NCBI RefSeq assembly: GCF_001807485.1
Contig: NZ_KV789186.1
Location: 1 to 64,000 of the forward strand
Length of the DNA: 64,000 bases
DNA from: Corynebacterium sp. HMSC08A12
GTDB taxonomy: Bacteria; Actinomycetota; Actinomycetes; Mycobacteriales; Mycobacteriaceae
Reading direction: 5' to 3'
The notes under the pieces were generated by a model. The model made no database searches. It was given only the letters and a program-made list of their open reading frames with translations, and was not told the origin of the DNA. Below are positions 18,073 through 27,563 of this stretch, piece after piece. A program made the translations under genes and the position numbers. How positions within the stretch are numbered: the first letter of the stretch is position 1; each line of letters begins with the position of its first letter.

Positions 18073-19650
18073 GTGAATATCTCTAATAATGGGGATACCC
18101 CATCTACTCAGGGGGCTGCCGAGGTTTATCACCCGCAGGCCTCCACTGCTGAAGTGCTGGTCAAGGACGACCCACGCACCGTCCGCATGGGCACGCTCGT
18201 CAGCCTGATCATCGGCTCCACCGTCGGCGCCGGCATCTTCGCGCTGCCGCAGAACATCGCGTCTGTCGCCTCGCCGGGTGCTGCGCTGATCGGCTGGGGC
18301 ATCACCGGCGTGGGCATGCTGTGCATCGCCTACGTCTTCCAGGCCCTGGCGCTGCGCAAACCGCACCTGGATTCCGGCGTGTATTCCTACGTGCGCGCCG
18401 GCCTGGGCGACTTCGTGGGCTTCGCCTCCGCGTGGGGCTACTGGCTGGGCACCATCATCGCCCAGGTGGGCTACGCTACGCTGTTTTTCGGCTCGCTGGG
18501 CTTCTTCTTCCCCATTTTCGGCGGCGATCACCCGCTGGTGCAGTCGATCTGCGTATCGGCGCTTACCTGGGGAATCTTCCTGGTTCTTTCCCGCGGCGTG
18601 CGCCAAGCGGCGATCATGAACGTCATCACCACAGTGGCGAAGATCCTGCCAATCCTGGCGTTCCTAGTGCTGGTGGCCTTCGTCGGCTTCAACACGGACG
18701 TCTTTACCTCCGACTTCTGGGGCCGCGCCGCCACCTTCGGCGAGAACCAGGACCAGGCGCTTTCCCTCGGCGACCAAGTCAAGGGCATGATGCTGTTCAC
18801 CGTGTGGGCCTTCATCGGCGTGGAGGGCGCCTCCACCTACTCGAAGCGCGCACGCCACCGCAAGGACGTCTCCCTGGCCACCTTCCTGGGGTTCGTCTCC
18901 GTGTTCTTCCTGCTCACCGCCGTGAGCTTCCTGTCCTTCGGTGTGGTCTCCCGCGAGGAGCTCGCCGCAATGGGTGATAACTCCATGGGCACCGTCCTGG
19001 AGCACGTCGTCGGCCCGTGGGGCGCTGGCCTGATCTCCGTCGGCCTGTGCATCTCTGTGCTGGGCGCCTACGTCTCCTGGCAGATGCTGTGTGCCGAGCC
19101 GATCACCCTGATGGCCCAGGACGGGCTGCTGCCGAAGGCCGTGGGACGCACCAACGACATGGGCGCCCCGTACGTCTCGCAGTTCCTCTCCGCTGTGGTT
19201 ATCCAGGCGTTTATCATCGTCTTCTACCTGAACGAATCCACCTACACCACGATGGTGCAGCTGGCTACATCCCTGTACCTGGTGCCTTACGTATTCTCCA
19301 GCCTGTACCTGCTGTTCCTGGCCACCCGTGGCCATGGATTCAAGCACCCGGACGCGGGCTCGAAGTTCGACATCTCCGGCCCGGAGGTCAGCAAGAAGAC
19401 CAACCGCGGGCACCTGCTCATCAGTGCCGTGGCTTTCGGCTACTCCCTCTGGCTGTTGTACGCCGCCGAGCTGCAGTTCGTCCTGCTCGGCACGCTACTG
19501 ATCGTGCCCGGCCTGGTGGTCTACGTCGCCACCCGCATCAAGGCCGGCGGGCGCGTATTCAACGCCTTCGAGTGGGTCATCAGCGCCCTCGTCGTGGCCT
19601 CCGCCATCGCGGCGCTGTACCTCATCGTCACCGGCCAGATCAGCCTCTAG
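18073..19650 (+). CDS. APC-family arginine/ornithine-type antiporter
   Basis: Amino-acid permease of the basic amino acid/polyamine antiporter group (ArcD/YdgI-like). 525 residues with about 13 membrane segments; the first contains LVSLIIGSTVGAGIFALPQNIA, the substrate-binding GxG helix of the APC fold, and YSYVRAGLGDFVGF and QDGLLPKAVGRTND are typical. GTG start with -10-like TACGGT 7 nt upstream, so possibly leaderless. No arc genes are adjacent, so the exchanged pair is inferred from family only. Confidence 0.85.
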   Translation: MNISNNGDTPSTQGAAEVYHPQASTAEVLVKDDPRTVRMGTLVSLIIGSTVGAGIFALPQNIASVASPGAALIGWGITGVGMLCIAYVFQALALRKPHLDSGVYSYVRAGLGDFVGFASAWGYWLGTIIAQVGYATLFFGSLGFFFPIFGGDHPLVQSICVSALTWGIFLVLSRGVRQAAIMNVITTVAKILPILAFLVLVAFVGFNTDVFTSDFWGRAATFGENQDQALSLGDQVKGMMLFTVWAFIGVEGASTYSKRARHRKDVSLATFLGFVSVFFLLTAVSFLSFGVVSREELAAMGDNSMGTVLEHVVGPWGAGLISVGLCISVLGAYVSWQMLCAEPITLMAQDGLLPKAVGRTNDMGAPYVSQFLSAVVIQAFIIVFYLNESTYTTMVQLATSLYLVPYVFSSLYLLFLATRGHGFKHPDAGSKFDISGPEVSKKTNRGHLLISAVAFGYSLWLLYAAELQFVLLGTLLIVPGLVVYVATRIKAGGRVFNAFEWVISALVVASAIAALYLIVTGQISL

Positions 19651-19675
19651 CTACCGCCGCTGTAGTTAGCGCGAG

Positions 19676-20092
19676 CTACCGCCGCTTCTGCCGGTCCCAC
19701 AGAACCACAGAGGTAGAACGCGGGACGTGCACAATCTCACCCCGCGAGCGCCCTCCCGCGCCCTCGCCCCGTTCCACACGGGCTTGCATCTCCGCCAAGC
19801 GGCGGCGCAGTGCCGCGTTTTCCTCTTCCAGCTCGTCCAGCCGGTTCTGCTGGGCAATGATCGTCTTGATGCCTGCCAGGTTCACGCCCTCCTCGTGGGA
19901 GAGGCGCTGGATCTCCTGCAGCTGCTCAATGTCCTCGCGCGAGTAGCGGCGGCCGCCGCCGCTGGTGCGTTGGGGCGTCACCAAACCCATCCGGTCGTAA
20001 GTGCGCAGCGTTTGGGCGTGCATTCCGGTGATCCGCGCGGCGACGGAAATCACGAAAACCTCGCGCTCGCCGCCGTTCTTGCCTTTACTCAT
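19676..20092 (-). CDS. hspR: MerR-family heat-shock repressor HspR
   Basis: Represses clpB, dnaK-grpE and its own dnaJ-hspR unit by binding HAIR operators, with DnaK as co-repressor in characterised actinobacteria. 138 residues: N-terminal MerR winged helix (about 14-80, with TGMHAQTLRTYDRMGLVTPQR and GGGRRYSREDIEQL), a coiled coil (about 85-110) and a basic tail. Its ATG overlaps the dnaJ stop (TGATG). HAIR boxes upstream of clpB, dnaJ and dnaK in this window give it clear targets. Confidence 0.95.
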   Translation of the reverse strand: MSKGKNGGEREVFVISVAARITGMHAQTLRTYDRMGLVTPQRTSGGGRRYSREDIEQLQEIQRLSHEEGVNLAGIKTIIAQQNRLDELEEENAALRRRLAEMQARVERGEGAGGRSRGEIVHVPRSTSVVLWDRQKRR

Positions 20093-21291
20093 CAGTTACC
20101 CTCCCATCCTTCGCGGGGGTCGAATCCGGAGCGCTTCTCCTCTTCCGAGTACTTGCGCAGGGCACTCATCGCACCCTCGTCCAGGTTCTTCGGCACGGCC
20201 ACCTTCACGGTCACCAGCAGATCTCCGCTAGCGCCGTTGCGCTTGTTCACACCGTGGCCACGCACGCGCAGCGTGGTGCCATCCTGCGTGCCGGCAGGGA
20301 TGCGCACCCGCACCTTGGAGGCCAGGGTCGGCACCGTCACCGCTCCGCCGAGCACCAGCTCGGGGTAGCTCACCGGCACGGTCAGTTTCAGGTCGTCGCC
20401 GTCGCGGCTGAACACCTTGTCGGGCTTCACGTGCACCGTCACGAACAGGTCGCCAGCCGGCTTACCGCGCTGCCCCGCCGAGCCCTGCCCGGCCAGGCGC
20501 ACCTTTTGCCCGTCGACCACGCCTGCAGGCACGCGCACGGTAATCGTGCGGGACTGGGTAGTCCGCCCCGTGCCGGAGCAATCCGGGCACTTGTCCTTAA
20601 TCACCGAGCCAGTGCCGGAACAGTCCGCGCACGGGCGGGAGAACCCGAAGGTTCCCCTGTTCTCGCTGACCATGCCGCTGCCGCTACAGGTGCCACAGTT
20701 CTGCGGCGAGGTGCCCGCCTTAGCGCCGGAGCCGTGACAGCTTTCGCACGGTTCGGGCTTGGTCAGGCGGATCGGCACGGTCACACCCTTGGTGGCCTCG
20801 CGGAATTCGAGGGTCAGCTCCGTCTCCACGTCCGCCCCGCGGCTGCGCTGGGTGCGGCGTCCAGCCCGACCACCCCGGCCACCGAAGCGGCTGCGGGAGG
20901 CGCCAGCGGTCGGATCATCGCCGAAGAGTCCGCCGAAGACATCACCGAATCCGCCACTGGTGGCGTCATTTCCAAAAAGATCAGAGACATTAAAGCCGCC
21001 GGCACCGCCAAAGCCAGTACCACCTGCACCGCCAAAGCTCGAGTAGGCTCCGCTAGCAAGCATCTGCTTCAGCTCGTCGTACTCCGCGCGCTTTTCCTTG
21101 TCCCCCACCACGCTGTACGCTTCGGAAGCCTTCTTGAACCGCTCCTCCGCCGCTGTGTCTCCCGGGTTCGCGTCCGGGTGATTCTCGCGGGCGATCTTGC
21201 GATAAGCTTTCTTGATCTCCTCTGCCGATGCGGTGGAGGACACGCCGAGGTCTTTGTAATAATCCTTCTCGGCCCATTCACTGTGCGCCAT
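20092..21291 (-). CDS. dnaJ: Chaperone DnaJ (Hsp40)
   Basis: J-domain co-chaperone delivering clients to DnaK. 399 residues: J domain (about 9-75) with HPD in ENHPDANPG, a long Gly-rich region (95-165), a zinc-finger domain with four CxxCxG repeats (about 180-260) and the C-terminal substrate domain. The ATG at 21291 with AAGGAAGGAG upstream is preferred over upstream in-frame starts. In most actinobacteria dnaJ lies directly behind grpE; here it is separated from grpE by about 3.6 kb and carries its own HAIR-like promoter. Confidence 0.95.
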   Translation of the reverse strand: MAHSEWAEKDYYKDLGVSSTASAEEIKKAYRKIARENHPDANPGDTAAEERFKKASEAYSVVGDKEKRAEYDELKQMLASGAYSSFGGAGGTGFGGAGGFNVSDLFGNDATSGGFGDVFGGLFGDDPTAGASRSRFGGRGGRAGRRTQRSRGADVETELTLEFREATKGVTVPIRLTKPEPCESCHGSGAKAGTSPQNCGTCSGSGMVSENRGTFGFSRPCADCSGTGSVIKDKCPDCSGTGRTTQSRTITVRVPAGVVDGQKVRLAGQGSAGQRGKPAGDLFVTVHVKPDKVFSRDGDDLKLTVPVSYPELVLGGAVTVPTLASKVRVRIPAGTQDGTTLRVRGHGVNKRNGASGDLLVTVKVAVPKNLDEGAMSALRKYSEEEKRSGFDPREGWEGN

Positions 21292-21361
21292 GTGTCGCTC
21301 CTTCCTTCTTGCGCTGTGTTTACTGCGCTTAGTTACTGCGCTGTTCACGCGGGGTATCAAT

Positions 21362-21389
21362 ACTCAACCTTGAGTCTACCGCGCTGAAC
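21362..21389. promoter_or_regulatory. HAIR-like operator upstream of dnaJ-hspR
   Basis: CTTGAGT (21369-21375) followed after 7 nt by GCTGAAC, a 4/7 second half. The 14-bp palindrome ACTCAACCTTGAGT (21362-21375) overlaps it. The arrangement mirrors the second site at clpB, suggesting direct HspR control of the detached dnaJ-hspR unit. Confidence 0.6.
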
Positions 21390-21404
21390 TTTCGTTATCT
21401 AATC

Positions 21405-21422
21405 TTCTTTAACGACGCCCCC
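21405..21422 (-). repeat. Copy of recurrent GGGGGCGTCA-type motif
   Basis: Minus strand reads GGGGGCGTCGTTAAAGAA, between dnaJ and the divergent 21512 gene. Confidence 0.4.
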
Positions 21423-21511
21423 ACGTATTTATTCCCTCCCCACATCACTTCGGGCCTTGCAGCGTGCATTGCTGGAGACTTGCCAGCCCGAAACTAGCTA
21501 GGGTGGGGGTC

Positions 21512-22693
21512 ATGGCACCTAAGAAGCGCAACTGGTTTAGCCGACTCTTCGGCTCGCATGACGCATCGCACGACACCCCACACAGCACCGCACCCGCACC
21601 CAATTCGCCAGCAAGCCCCAGCGCGCCGCTTGCAGAGCCCGGCCCGCAGGACCCTCCGGTGCCGCTGCCCCGCCTGGATCTGCACCAATCCACGGCGCTG
21701 ATTCGGCAGATCGTGCAAGCGCTCAACGAACTGGGCTACGGCGCAACCCCCACGCCCGAGGTCGTGTACTACAGCAAGCCCGAACACATTCAGAAGCCGC
21801 TGAGCTACCCGGGCCCCACGCCCGGCCCCTATGGCGGGCGACTCCCCGCGCCGGACTATGGCGAGGGCTCGCAACTGGGGCTCGAGAACATCACTAAGCA
21901 GTGCGCCAATGCCGAGGATTTCGGTCGGGATATGCCTGTGCTGGTAGAGCATTTCGTCAATAGTCTGCTCGGGCCGGCTGCCAGCTCGGAGCGGGATTTG
22001 CTTTCACTTCCGGATGCGGAGTTCTACTCCCGTTTGCGGGCGCGCCTAATGGCGATCGATCTTCTGCCGGAGCAGTCGCGGGCGGATGCGCTAGAGTTCA
22101 ACCCGGATTCGCCAATTCGACCCTATTCGGATGACCTGTGCATCAACCTGGTTCTGGATACGCCAAACTCCGTTTTGGCGCTGAGCCCAGGTTCGCTGAA
22201 CAATCGCGGTCCGATTGAGGACTTGTTCCGGATTGGCTACCGCAACCTGTGGCAGGAGCTGATCGATTCCGGCCTGGATGTGCAGCCTGTTCGAGCGAGC
22301 GAAGACCGCCCCAACGAGCGCTTCTGGGCGATCGAAAGCGGCTCTTACTATGCGGGATCAGTACCCCTGCTCATGAACGAGATCCTCGAGCGCTACCTGC
22401 CGCAGATCGATCCCAGCGAAGGACTTGTTTTTTCCACGCCGCATCGCCACATCACCCTGGTTCGAGAGATGAGCGAAGGCACCGACATGCTGGGCTCCGT
22501 CAAGATGATGGCGGCCGTGACCGCCCAGGAGTTCTCGCGGCAGGCGGGCGCGCTGAGCCCACGCCTGATGTTTTCGCACATGGCTGAGATCACCACGTTC
22601 ACCGACATCAAGGCGAAAGGTGACGGCAGGGCGGAGATCGACATCCAGCCCCCGGCGTACCTCATGGAGAGGATCAACCAGGGCAAGCGCTAG
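21512..22693 (+). CDS. Hypothetical cytosolic protein
   Basis: 393 residues, no membrane segment. A basic start (MAPKKRNWFSRLFGS) is followed by a Pro/Ala-rich linker to about residue 50, then a mixed alpha/beta region; the second half (about 190-390, with LVLDTPNSVLALS, IESGSYYAGS and VFSTPHRHITLVREM) vaguely recalls DUF1444-type proteins but I cannot claim membership. ATG at 21512 is the likeliest start. It is one of three genes between dnaJ and grpE. Its last codons form a direct repeat with the downstream HNH gene end. Confidence 0.6.
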   Translation: MAPKKRNWFSRLFGSHDASHDTPHSTAPAPNSPASPSAPLAEPGPQDPPVPLPRLDLHQSTALIRQIVQALNELGYGATPTPEVVYYSKPEHIQKPLSYPGPTPGPYGGRLPAPDYGEGSQLGLENITKQCANAEDFGRDMPVLVEHFVNSLLGPAASSERDLLSLPDAEFYSRLRARLMAIDLLPEQSRADALEFNPDSPIRPYSDDLCINLVLDTPNSVLALSPGSLNNRGPIEDLFRIGYRNLWQELIDSGLDVQPVRASEDRPNERFWAIESGSYYAGSVPLLMNEILERYLPQIDPSEGLVFSTPHRHITLVREMSEGTDMLGSVKMMAAVTAQEFSRQAGALSPRLMFSHMAEITTFTDIKAKGDGRAEIDIQPPAYLMERINQGKR

Positions 22694-22730
22694 AACGGCG
22701 GCGCTAGTGCGTCGTCGCTAGAACGGCGGC
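22688..22730. repeat. 15-bp direct repeat at convergent gene ends
   Basis: CGCTAGAACGGCGGC at 22688-22702 and again at 22716-22730; the first includes the stop of the 21512 gene, the second covers the end of the HNH gene. Thirteen bases of the second copy (GTCGCTAGAACGG) recur in the arms of the inverted-repeat element at 63510. Confidence 0.6.
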
Positions 22731-24121
22731 TCGTCCTCCAGGTTGCGCTTCTGCTTCCGCTGGTTGTGCTCCACCACCCTCCGCGTTCGCTTCACTGCTC
22801 GGTGCCGGAAGGTGATTCTTCCCAGCGGGCCGTTTGGCGTGGTGATCACCGTGTGGCCGTCTCCGAAGCTAGTCCAGGTTTCCTCCCCGTCGGGGTTGAT
22901 TGTCACGTCCCAGGCTCCCGTCGTTTTCGCGTTGTGGTGTTTGGTGCAGAGGCAGTGGAGGTTTGAGGTGTCGGTTGGTCCGCCGTTCGGGGCGCTGCCC
23001 GGTCCACCGCCCGAGCCGCCATGCACGAAGCGTTTGACGTGGTCTAGCTGGCATTTGTGCGCTGGGGTGTCGCAGCCCGGGAAGCGGCAGGTTCCATCCC
23101 GACCCTCCACGCTCGCGCGAATGAGGGGCGTCGGGGTATAGCCGGCGGTAGCGGCCTTCCCCGGAGCCTGCAGGTGGGTTATCCGCTCCATCCACTCCTT
23201 CGTGGCCAGCGGGTTGAGCCAGCTGCCGGCCGCCCAAATCTGCGCCTCCGGAGCATCCACCTGGCGGTACAGGTTGAGGTTCACCTCTGCGGTCGCGCTC
23301 CCCCTCACCAGGCTCAAAAGCGCCCGCACCCTGGAACAATTCTGCTTGTTCCTCACGCTGTCGAGCGCCTGGATCAGCTCCAGCGCCTCCAGCTTTGGGA
23401 GAGTCAGGTAGAACTCGGTGTAGTCGGCCGAGCGGTCGTCGATAGCTAGCCGCGTTGCGGCGCCGAGGACGGCCAGGTCTTCGGTACTGACGCCCTCTAC
23501 GTCCGAACCCGTGCCGTCTGCGCCATCTGTACCGTCTACCCCGGCTGCGCCATCCGTACCTTCGCCCGCTGGCGAGGTTAGTTCGGCGGGATCGATCGGG
23601 CAGGCCAAAGGCTCGTGATCCATGACGATCTTCTTCAGGCGTTGGCGGATCGTACTCTGCCCCAACATCGCCTGGTTAGGCCGAGTGGGCGAAAGTGCTG
23701 TGTAGACATCGGCTTCTACAGCGGAGATGTGGGCGTCACTAACAGCAACAAGGCTATGAGCGACGATCCGCCACAGCTCGATAGAGTAGGCCCCGGTTTC
23801 CGCCAGCTCCACCAGCGATGGGAAGCGGCGGAAGGTGGTTCCGACGTCGACGAGCTGGACCACTCGGAACTCCGGGAGACCCAGGCGCGCGCCCAGGCGG
23901 GTGGTCACGTCAGTGATGCATTCGTCGTCGTGCGGCGTGCACGCCAAGGCGAGGCGCGCGTGGTTGCGGTTGATGTCGCAGATGGCTGCGCTCATCGGGT
24001 CGGTGGGGTCGGTAACTTTCCAGAACGGCCCCTGTGGTTGGCCTTGTGATTGGTTATGCGGTGGGTCTGGCGGTGGGTCTTGTGGTGGCCTGTCGGGTGG
24101 TGTGGGCTGGTCAAACATCAT
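22718..24121 (-). CDS. DUF222/HNH endonuclease-like protein (13E12 family)
   Basis: 467 residues: N-terminal proline/Gln-rich segment, DUF222 helical domain (about 45-330) and a C-terminal HNH motif (about 340-410) with CRFPGCD, LDHVKRFVHGG and LHCLCTKHHN, which supply the metal-binding Cys and His. The family is multicopy in actinobacteria and thought to be mobile; cutting activity is unproven here. Two adjacent ATGs (24121, 24118) follow GAAGGGGA; the second is better spaced. A Gly/Asp/Ala-rich low-complexity stretch lies near residues 190-210. Four 14-bp iterons lie just upstream. Confidence 0.85.
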   Translation of the reverse strand: MMFDQPTPPDRPPQDPPPDPPHNQSQGQPQGPFWKVTDPTDPMSAAICDINRNHARLALACTPHDDECITDVTTRLGARLGLPEFRVVQLVDVGTTFRRFPSLVELAETGAYSIELWRIVAHSLVAVSDAHISAVEADVYTALSPTRPNQAMLGQSTIRQRLKKIVMDHEPLACPIDPAELTSPAGEGTDGAAGVDGTDGADGTGSDVEGVSTEDLAVLGAATRLAIDDRSADYTEFYLTLPKLEALELIQALDSVRNKQNCSRVRALLSLVRGSATAEVNLNLYRQVDAPEAQIWAAGSWLNPLATKEWMERITHLQAPGKAATAGYTPTPLIRASVEGRDGTCRFPGCDTPAHKCQLDHVKRFVHGGSGGGPGSAPNGGPTDTSNLHCLCTKHHNAKTTGAWDVTINPDGEETWTSFGDGHTVITTPNGPLGRITFRHRAVKRTRRVVEHNQRKQKRNLEDEPPF

Positions 24122-24151
24122 TCCCCTTCAATGATGGAGGTCCCAGTGCGT

Positions 24152-24207
24152 CGTGGCTCTTGTGTCGTGGCTCGAATTCCGTGGCTCGTGTCCCGTGGTT
24201 TTCCGTA
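24152..24207. repeat. Four 14-bp iterons (CGTGGCTC core)
   Basis: CGTGGCTC begins at 24152, 24166 and 24180, and a degenerate CGTGGTTT at 24194, at exact 14-bp spacing. They lie 30-85 nt upstream of the HNH gene start. Regular iterons in a promoter region suggest a cooperative protein-binding array. Confidence 0.65.
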
Positions 24208-24317
24208 CGCGATCAGCATAGAAAACGCCCCGGACAACCCCTCCTAGAAAACCTTCAATAATCGAACACCTGCTCTAACCACCAGGTCTGAGCGGTCTAG
24301 CCCCCATCCCCAGCACT

Positions 24318-24755
24318 TTAGGAAGCGTCAGTCTGCGACTCCTTAATTGCACCCCCGAGCAACACCACAAACACCACCAGCCCCACGGTGATGCAGATGT
24401 GTCCCAAGCCAGCAATACCCGAGATCATCGCATTGGATTCCTTGCCCAGCACGGTTAGGCTGCCGTGCCAGATCATCATTGCGACGGTGGTCAGGATGCC
24501 GGCGTTGTACAGCCAGTAAAACGCCTGGAAGGACTTCTTATTGCGCGAAAGCCCGAAGAGCTTTTCCAGCGCCAGGAAAACCAAAAACATGATGAACCCG
24601 AGCACCAGCAGGTGAGTATGCACCACGCTCAGCTGCGTAAAGTCCCCTTCCGGGAATTCATTAACCCGTGTGAACTCGCGGTAGAACACACCAGCAGCCA
24701 AACCCAACGCGAGGTAGAAAACGGCAGCCCAGTACAAAGCCTTCATTGCCTTCAT
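24318..24755 (-). CDS. DUF2871 membrane protein
   Basis: 145-residue inner-membrane protein with four predicted helices (about 7-27, 45-65, 82-102, 115-137). A His-rich VVHTHLLVLGF helix and MMIWHGS resemble haem- or copper-associated small membrane proteins, but the family has no assigned function. It lies between the HNH gene and grpE, one of three genes that split the usual dnaK-grpE-dnaJ-hspR order. GGAGCG precedes the ATG. Confidence 0.75.
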   Translation of the reverse strand: MKAMKALYWAAVFYLALGLAAGVFYREFTRVNEFPEGDFTQLSVVHTHLLVLGFIMFLVFLALEKLFGLSRNKKSFQAFYWLYNAGILTTVAMMIWHGSLTVLGKESNAMISGIAGLGHICITVGLVVFVVLLGGAIKESQTDAS

Positions 24756-24837
24756 TTGCGCTCCTTAACTAGCAGTGCGGATCTTCTCACCACCCATTCT
24801 GCCCCTTTTCCCCAACCGGCTCACCACACCCCACCAC

Positions 24838-24876
24838 ACAAAAAGAGAGCCCCACAGCAAAAGCATGGAGCTCTCT
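24838..24876 (-). terminator. Terminator of dnaK-grpE
   Basis: On the minus strand AGAGAGCTCC pairs with GGGGCTCTCT (10-bp stem, one wobble) and is followed by TTTTT. It lies 9 nt after the grpE stop, so dnaK-grpE is a closed two-gene unit here. Confidence 0.88.
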
Positions 24877-24884
24877 GGATCTAG

Positions 24885-25481
24885 CTACTGCGGATCGCCG
24901 ATGATGACCATCGCGTTGCGCAGCACGCGGTCGCCCAGGCGGTAGCCGCGACGGAGGACGGTGGCGAGCACCTTGTCGTCGCCACTGCTCGTGTCTTGCA
25001 CGGCCTCGTGGCAGTTCGGGTCGAACTCGTCGCCTTCCTCGCCGAACTTCTCCACCTTCATGGACGCCATCACAGACTGCAGCTTGTCCGACATGGACTT
25101 CAGCGGCCCGGTCAGGTCGCCGTGCTGTTCTGCCATCTCCAGGTCGTCCAGGATCGGCAACAGCTCGGCAGCCACCTCGGCCTTCGCGCCGGTGATCACG
25201 CTCGCGCGGTCACGCTCCACGCGGCGGCGGTAGTTGGTGTACTCCGCCGTCACGCGCTGCAGATCCTCGGTGCGTTCGGCCAGCTCGGCTTCGATACTGT
25301 TGCTGTCTTCGGGATTGACGCCCTCAGCATCAGCCGCAGCCGCCTCAGCATCAGCCAGACCCTCGTCGACCCCTTGCGCCTCCGCGGCTTCCGCGGCGGC
25401 AGCTTCGGCGCTTTCGGCCGAGGTTGCCTCCGGGTCGGTGTTCTCCGGGGCGCCCGGATCCTGATTCAGATCTTCAGCCAT
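24885..25481 (-). CDS. grpE: Nucleotide exchange factor GrpE
   Basis: Releases ADP from DnaK in the chaperone cycle. 198 residues: a long acidic Ala/Glu-rich N-terminal tail (about 1-65), a coiled-coil dimerisation region (about 65-120), and the GrpE head with the hallmark [15 protein letters not shown] and a C-terminal [21 protein letters not shown]. Its ATG overlaps the dnaK stop by one base (TAATG). A strong terminator follows, so dnaJ is not in this operon. Confidence 0.96.
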   Translation of the reverse strand: MAEDLNQDPGAPENTDPEATSAESAEAAAAEAAEAQGVDEGLADAEAAAADAEGVNPEDSNSIEAELAERTEDLQRVTAEYTNYRRRVERDRASVITGAKAEVAAELLPILDDLEMAEQHGDLTGPLKSMSDKLQSVMASMKVEKFGEEGDEFDPNCHEAVQDTSSGDDKVLATVLRRGYRLGDRVLRNAMVIIGDPQ

Positions 25482-27340
25482 TACTTCTTATCATCCTCTG
25501 CGGAAGTGTCCTCGTCGACAACCTCGGCGTCCACAACGTTCGGGTCATCGTTTGCGGCGGAGCCTGCGTCCGCACCAGCGCCCTCAGCACCGGCGGCTGC
25601 CTCAGCCTCGTAGATGGCCTTGCCCATCTCCTGAGACTCGGCGTTCAGCTTCTCCACTGCATCCTTGATGGCCTCGATGTCATCACCCTTCAGGGCCTCG
25701 TCAACAGCCTTGGCTGCTTCCTCGACCTTGTTCTGGGTGTCCTCGTTGACCTTCTCCTTGTTGTCCTCGACGAACTTGCGGGTCTGGTATGCCATGGACT
25801 CTGCGGAGTTGCGGACTTCCTGCTCCTCGCGGCGCTTCTTGTCCTCCTCCGCGTGGGTCTCGGCATCCTTGACCATGCGGTCGATCTCCTCCTGGGACAG
25901 GCCGGAGCCTTCCTGGATCTTGATCGTGTTCTCCTTGCCGGTCGCCTTGTCCTTTGCGGAGACGGAGACGATGCCGTTGGCGTCAATATCGAAGGTGACC
26001 TCGATCTGCGGAACGCCGCGCGGTGCCGGAGCGATGCCCGCCAGCTCGAAGGAGCCGAGCAGCTTGTTGTGCGCAGCCATCTCGCGTTCGCCCTGGAAGA
26101 CCTGGATCTGCACGCTGGGCTGGCTGTCCTCAGCGGTGGTGAAGGTCTCAGAACGCTTGGTCGGGATGGTGGTGTTGCGCTCGATCAGCTTGGTCATCAC
26201 GCCACCCTTTGTCTCGATACCCAGGGACAGCGGGGTGACGTCCAGCAGCAGCACGTCCTTAACTTCGCCGCGCAGCACGCCGGCCTGCAGGGCAGCACCC
26301 ACGGCCACAACCTCGTCCGGGTTTACACCCTTGTTGGGCTCCTTGCCGTTGGTCAGCTCGGTGACCAGCTCGGAGACGGCAACCATGCGGGTGGAGCCAC
26401 CGACCAGCACGACGTGGTCGATCTCGTCCACGCTAATTTCCGCGTCCTTCAGCACTGCCTGGAACGGGGTCTTGGTGCGGTCCAGCAGATCCTGGGTGAT
26501 CTTCTGGAACTCGGTGCGGGTCAGGGTCTCATCCAGGAACAGCGGGTTCCTGTCTTCGTCCACCGTGATGTACGGCAGGTTGATGGAGGCCTGCTGGGAG
26601 CTGGACAGCTCGATCTTGGCCTTCTCCGCTGCCTCGCGCAGGCGCTGCAGGGCCATCTTGTCCTTGGTCAGGTCCACGCCGTGGCTTGCCTTGAACTTGT
26701 CGGCCAGCCAGTCGACGATGCGCTGATCCCAGTCGTCGCCGCCCAGCTCGTTGTCGCCGGCGGTTGCGCGAACCTCAACCACACCGTCGCCGATCTCCAG
26801 CAGGGAGACGTCGAAGGTACCGCCACCCAGGTCGAATACCAGGATGGTCTGCTCCTTGTCACCCTTCTCCAGGCCATAGGCCAGGGCGGCTGCGGTCGGC
26901 TCGTTGACGATACGCAGGACGTTCAGGCCGGCGATCTGGCCAGCGTCCTTGGTTGCCTGGCGCTGTGCGTCGTTGAAGTAGGCGGGGACGGTGATGACCG
27001 CGTCGGTTACATCCTCACCCAGGTAGCTCTCCGCGTCCCTCTTCAGCTTCTGCAGGGTACGGGCGGAGATCTCCGGAGCGGTGTACTCCTTGTCGTCGAT
27101 GGAGACCTTCCAGTCCGTGCCCATGTGGCGCTTAACGGAGCGGATGGTGCGATCCACGTTGGCTACCGCCTGGTTCTTGGCGGACTGGCCGACCAGCACC
27201 TCGCCGTTCTTGGCGAAAGCCACGATGGACGGGGTGGTACGGGATCCCTCGGAGTTGGCGATGACCTTTGCCTCGCCGCCTTCCAGAACAGACACCACAG
27301 AGTTGGTGGTGCCCAAGTCAATTCCTACTGCGCGTCCCAT
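25481..27340 (-). CDS. dnaK: Chaperone DnaK (Hsp70)
   Basis: ATP-dependent Hsp70. 619 residues, normal for actinobacteria: nucleotide-binding domain (1-360) with [14 protein letters not shown] and [14 protein letters not shown], the linker [12 protein letters not shown], the substrate-binding domain (about 370-480) and a C-terminal lid with an acidic Ala/Gly tail. The ATG at 27340 has AGGAGG upstream. At least one near-consensus HAIR operator precedes it. It heads the dnaK-grpE operon. HspR normally needs DnaK as co-repressor, closing a feedback loop with the hspR gene at 19.7 kb. Confidence 0.98.
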   Translation of the reverse strand: MGRAVGIDLGTTNSVVSVLEGGEAKVIANSEGSRTTPSIVAFAKNGEVLVGQSAKNQAVANVDRTIRSVKRHMGTDWKVSIDDKEYTAPEISARTLQKLKRDAESYLGEDVTDAVITVPAYFNDAQRQATKDAGQIAGLNVLRIVNEPTAAALAYGLEKGDKEQTILVFDLGGGTFDVSLLEIGDGVVEVRATAGDNELGGDDWDQRIVDWLADKFKASHGVDLTKDKMALQRLREAAEKAKIELSSSQQASINLPYITVDEDRNPLFLDETLTRTEFQKITQDLLDRTKTPFQAVLKDAEISVDEIDHVVLVGGSTRMVAVSELVTELTNGKEPNKGVNPDEVVAVGAALQAGVLRGEVKDVLLLDVTPLSLGIETKGGVMTKLIERNTTIPTKRSETFTTAEDSQPSVQIQVFQGEREMAAHNKLLGSFELAGIAPAPRGVPQIEVTFDIDANGIVSVSAKDKATGKENTIKIQEGSGLSQEEIDRMVKDAETHAEEDKKRREEQEVRNSAESMAYQTRKFVEDNKEKVNEDTQNKVEEAAKAVDEALKGDDIEAIKDAVEKLNAESQEMGKAIYEAEAAAGAEGAGADAGSAANDDPNVVDAEVVDEDTSAEDDKK

Positions 27341-27384
27341 ATCAGTTCCTCCTATTGTTTCTGGGGCGAATAAAATCTATCGAG

Positions 27385-27405
27385 CCTTAGTCGAGCGGAC
27401 TCAAC
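27385..27405. promoter_or_regulatory. Imperfect HAIR operator upstream of dnaK
   Basis: CCTTAGT-N7-ACTCAAC: a good right half-site with a weaker left half at the HAIR spacing, about 45-65 nt upstream of the dnaK ATG. Confidence 0.5.
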
Positions 27406-27458
27406 TTCGCCCGTCTCTGCCAACCAGTATCCGCGTTTTTCGCGTCTAGTCAAGCTGA

Positions 27459-27479
27459 CTTGAGTTCGTCTCACTCAAC
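27459..27479. promoter_or_regulatory. HAIR operator (HspR site) upstream of dnaK
   Basis: CTTGAGT-N7-ACTCAAC, one base off consensus and identical in both half-sites to the first clpB operator. About 120-140 nt upstream of dnaK. Confidence 0.85.
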
Positions 27480-27563
27480 TTGCTCACACCCCTTACAACT
27501 CATACCTGCTCAAAGTTGTTCCCACTCGGCTCAACTTTTTTTAAAAAAGCTAGAATTGTGCCC

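Noticed and set aside
25424..27373. 649-codon frame opposite dnaK
   Set aside because: Leu/Gly/Val-rich shadow of the dnaK codons; would cover the whole operon on the wrong strand.
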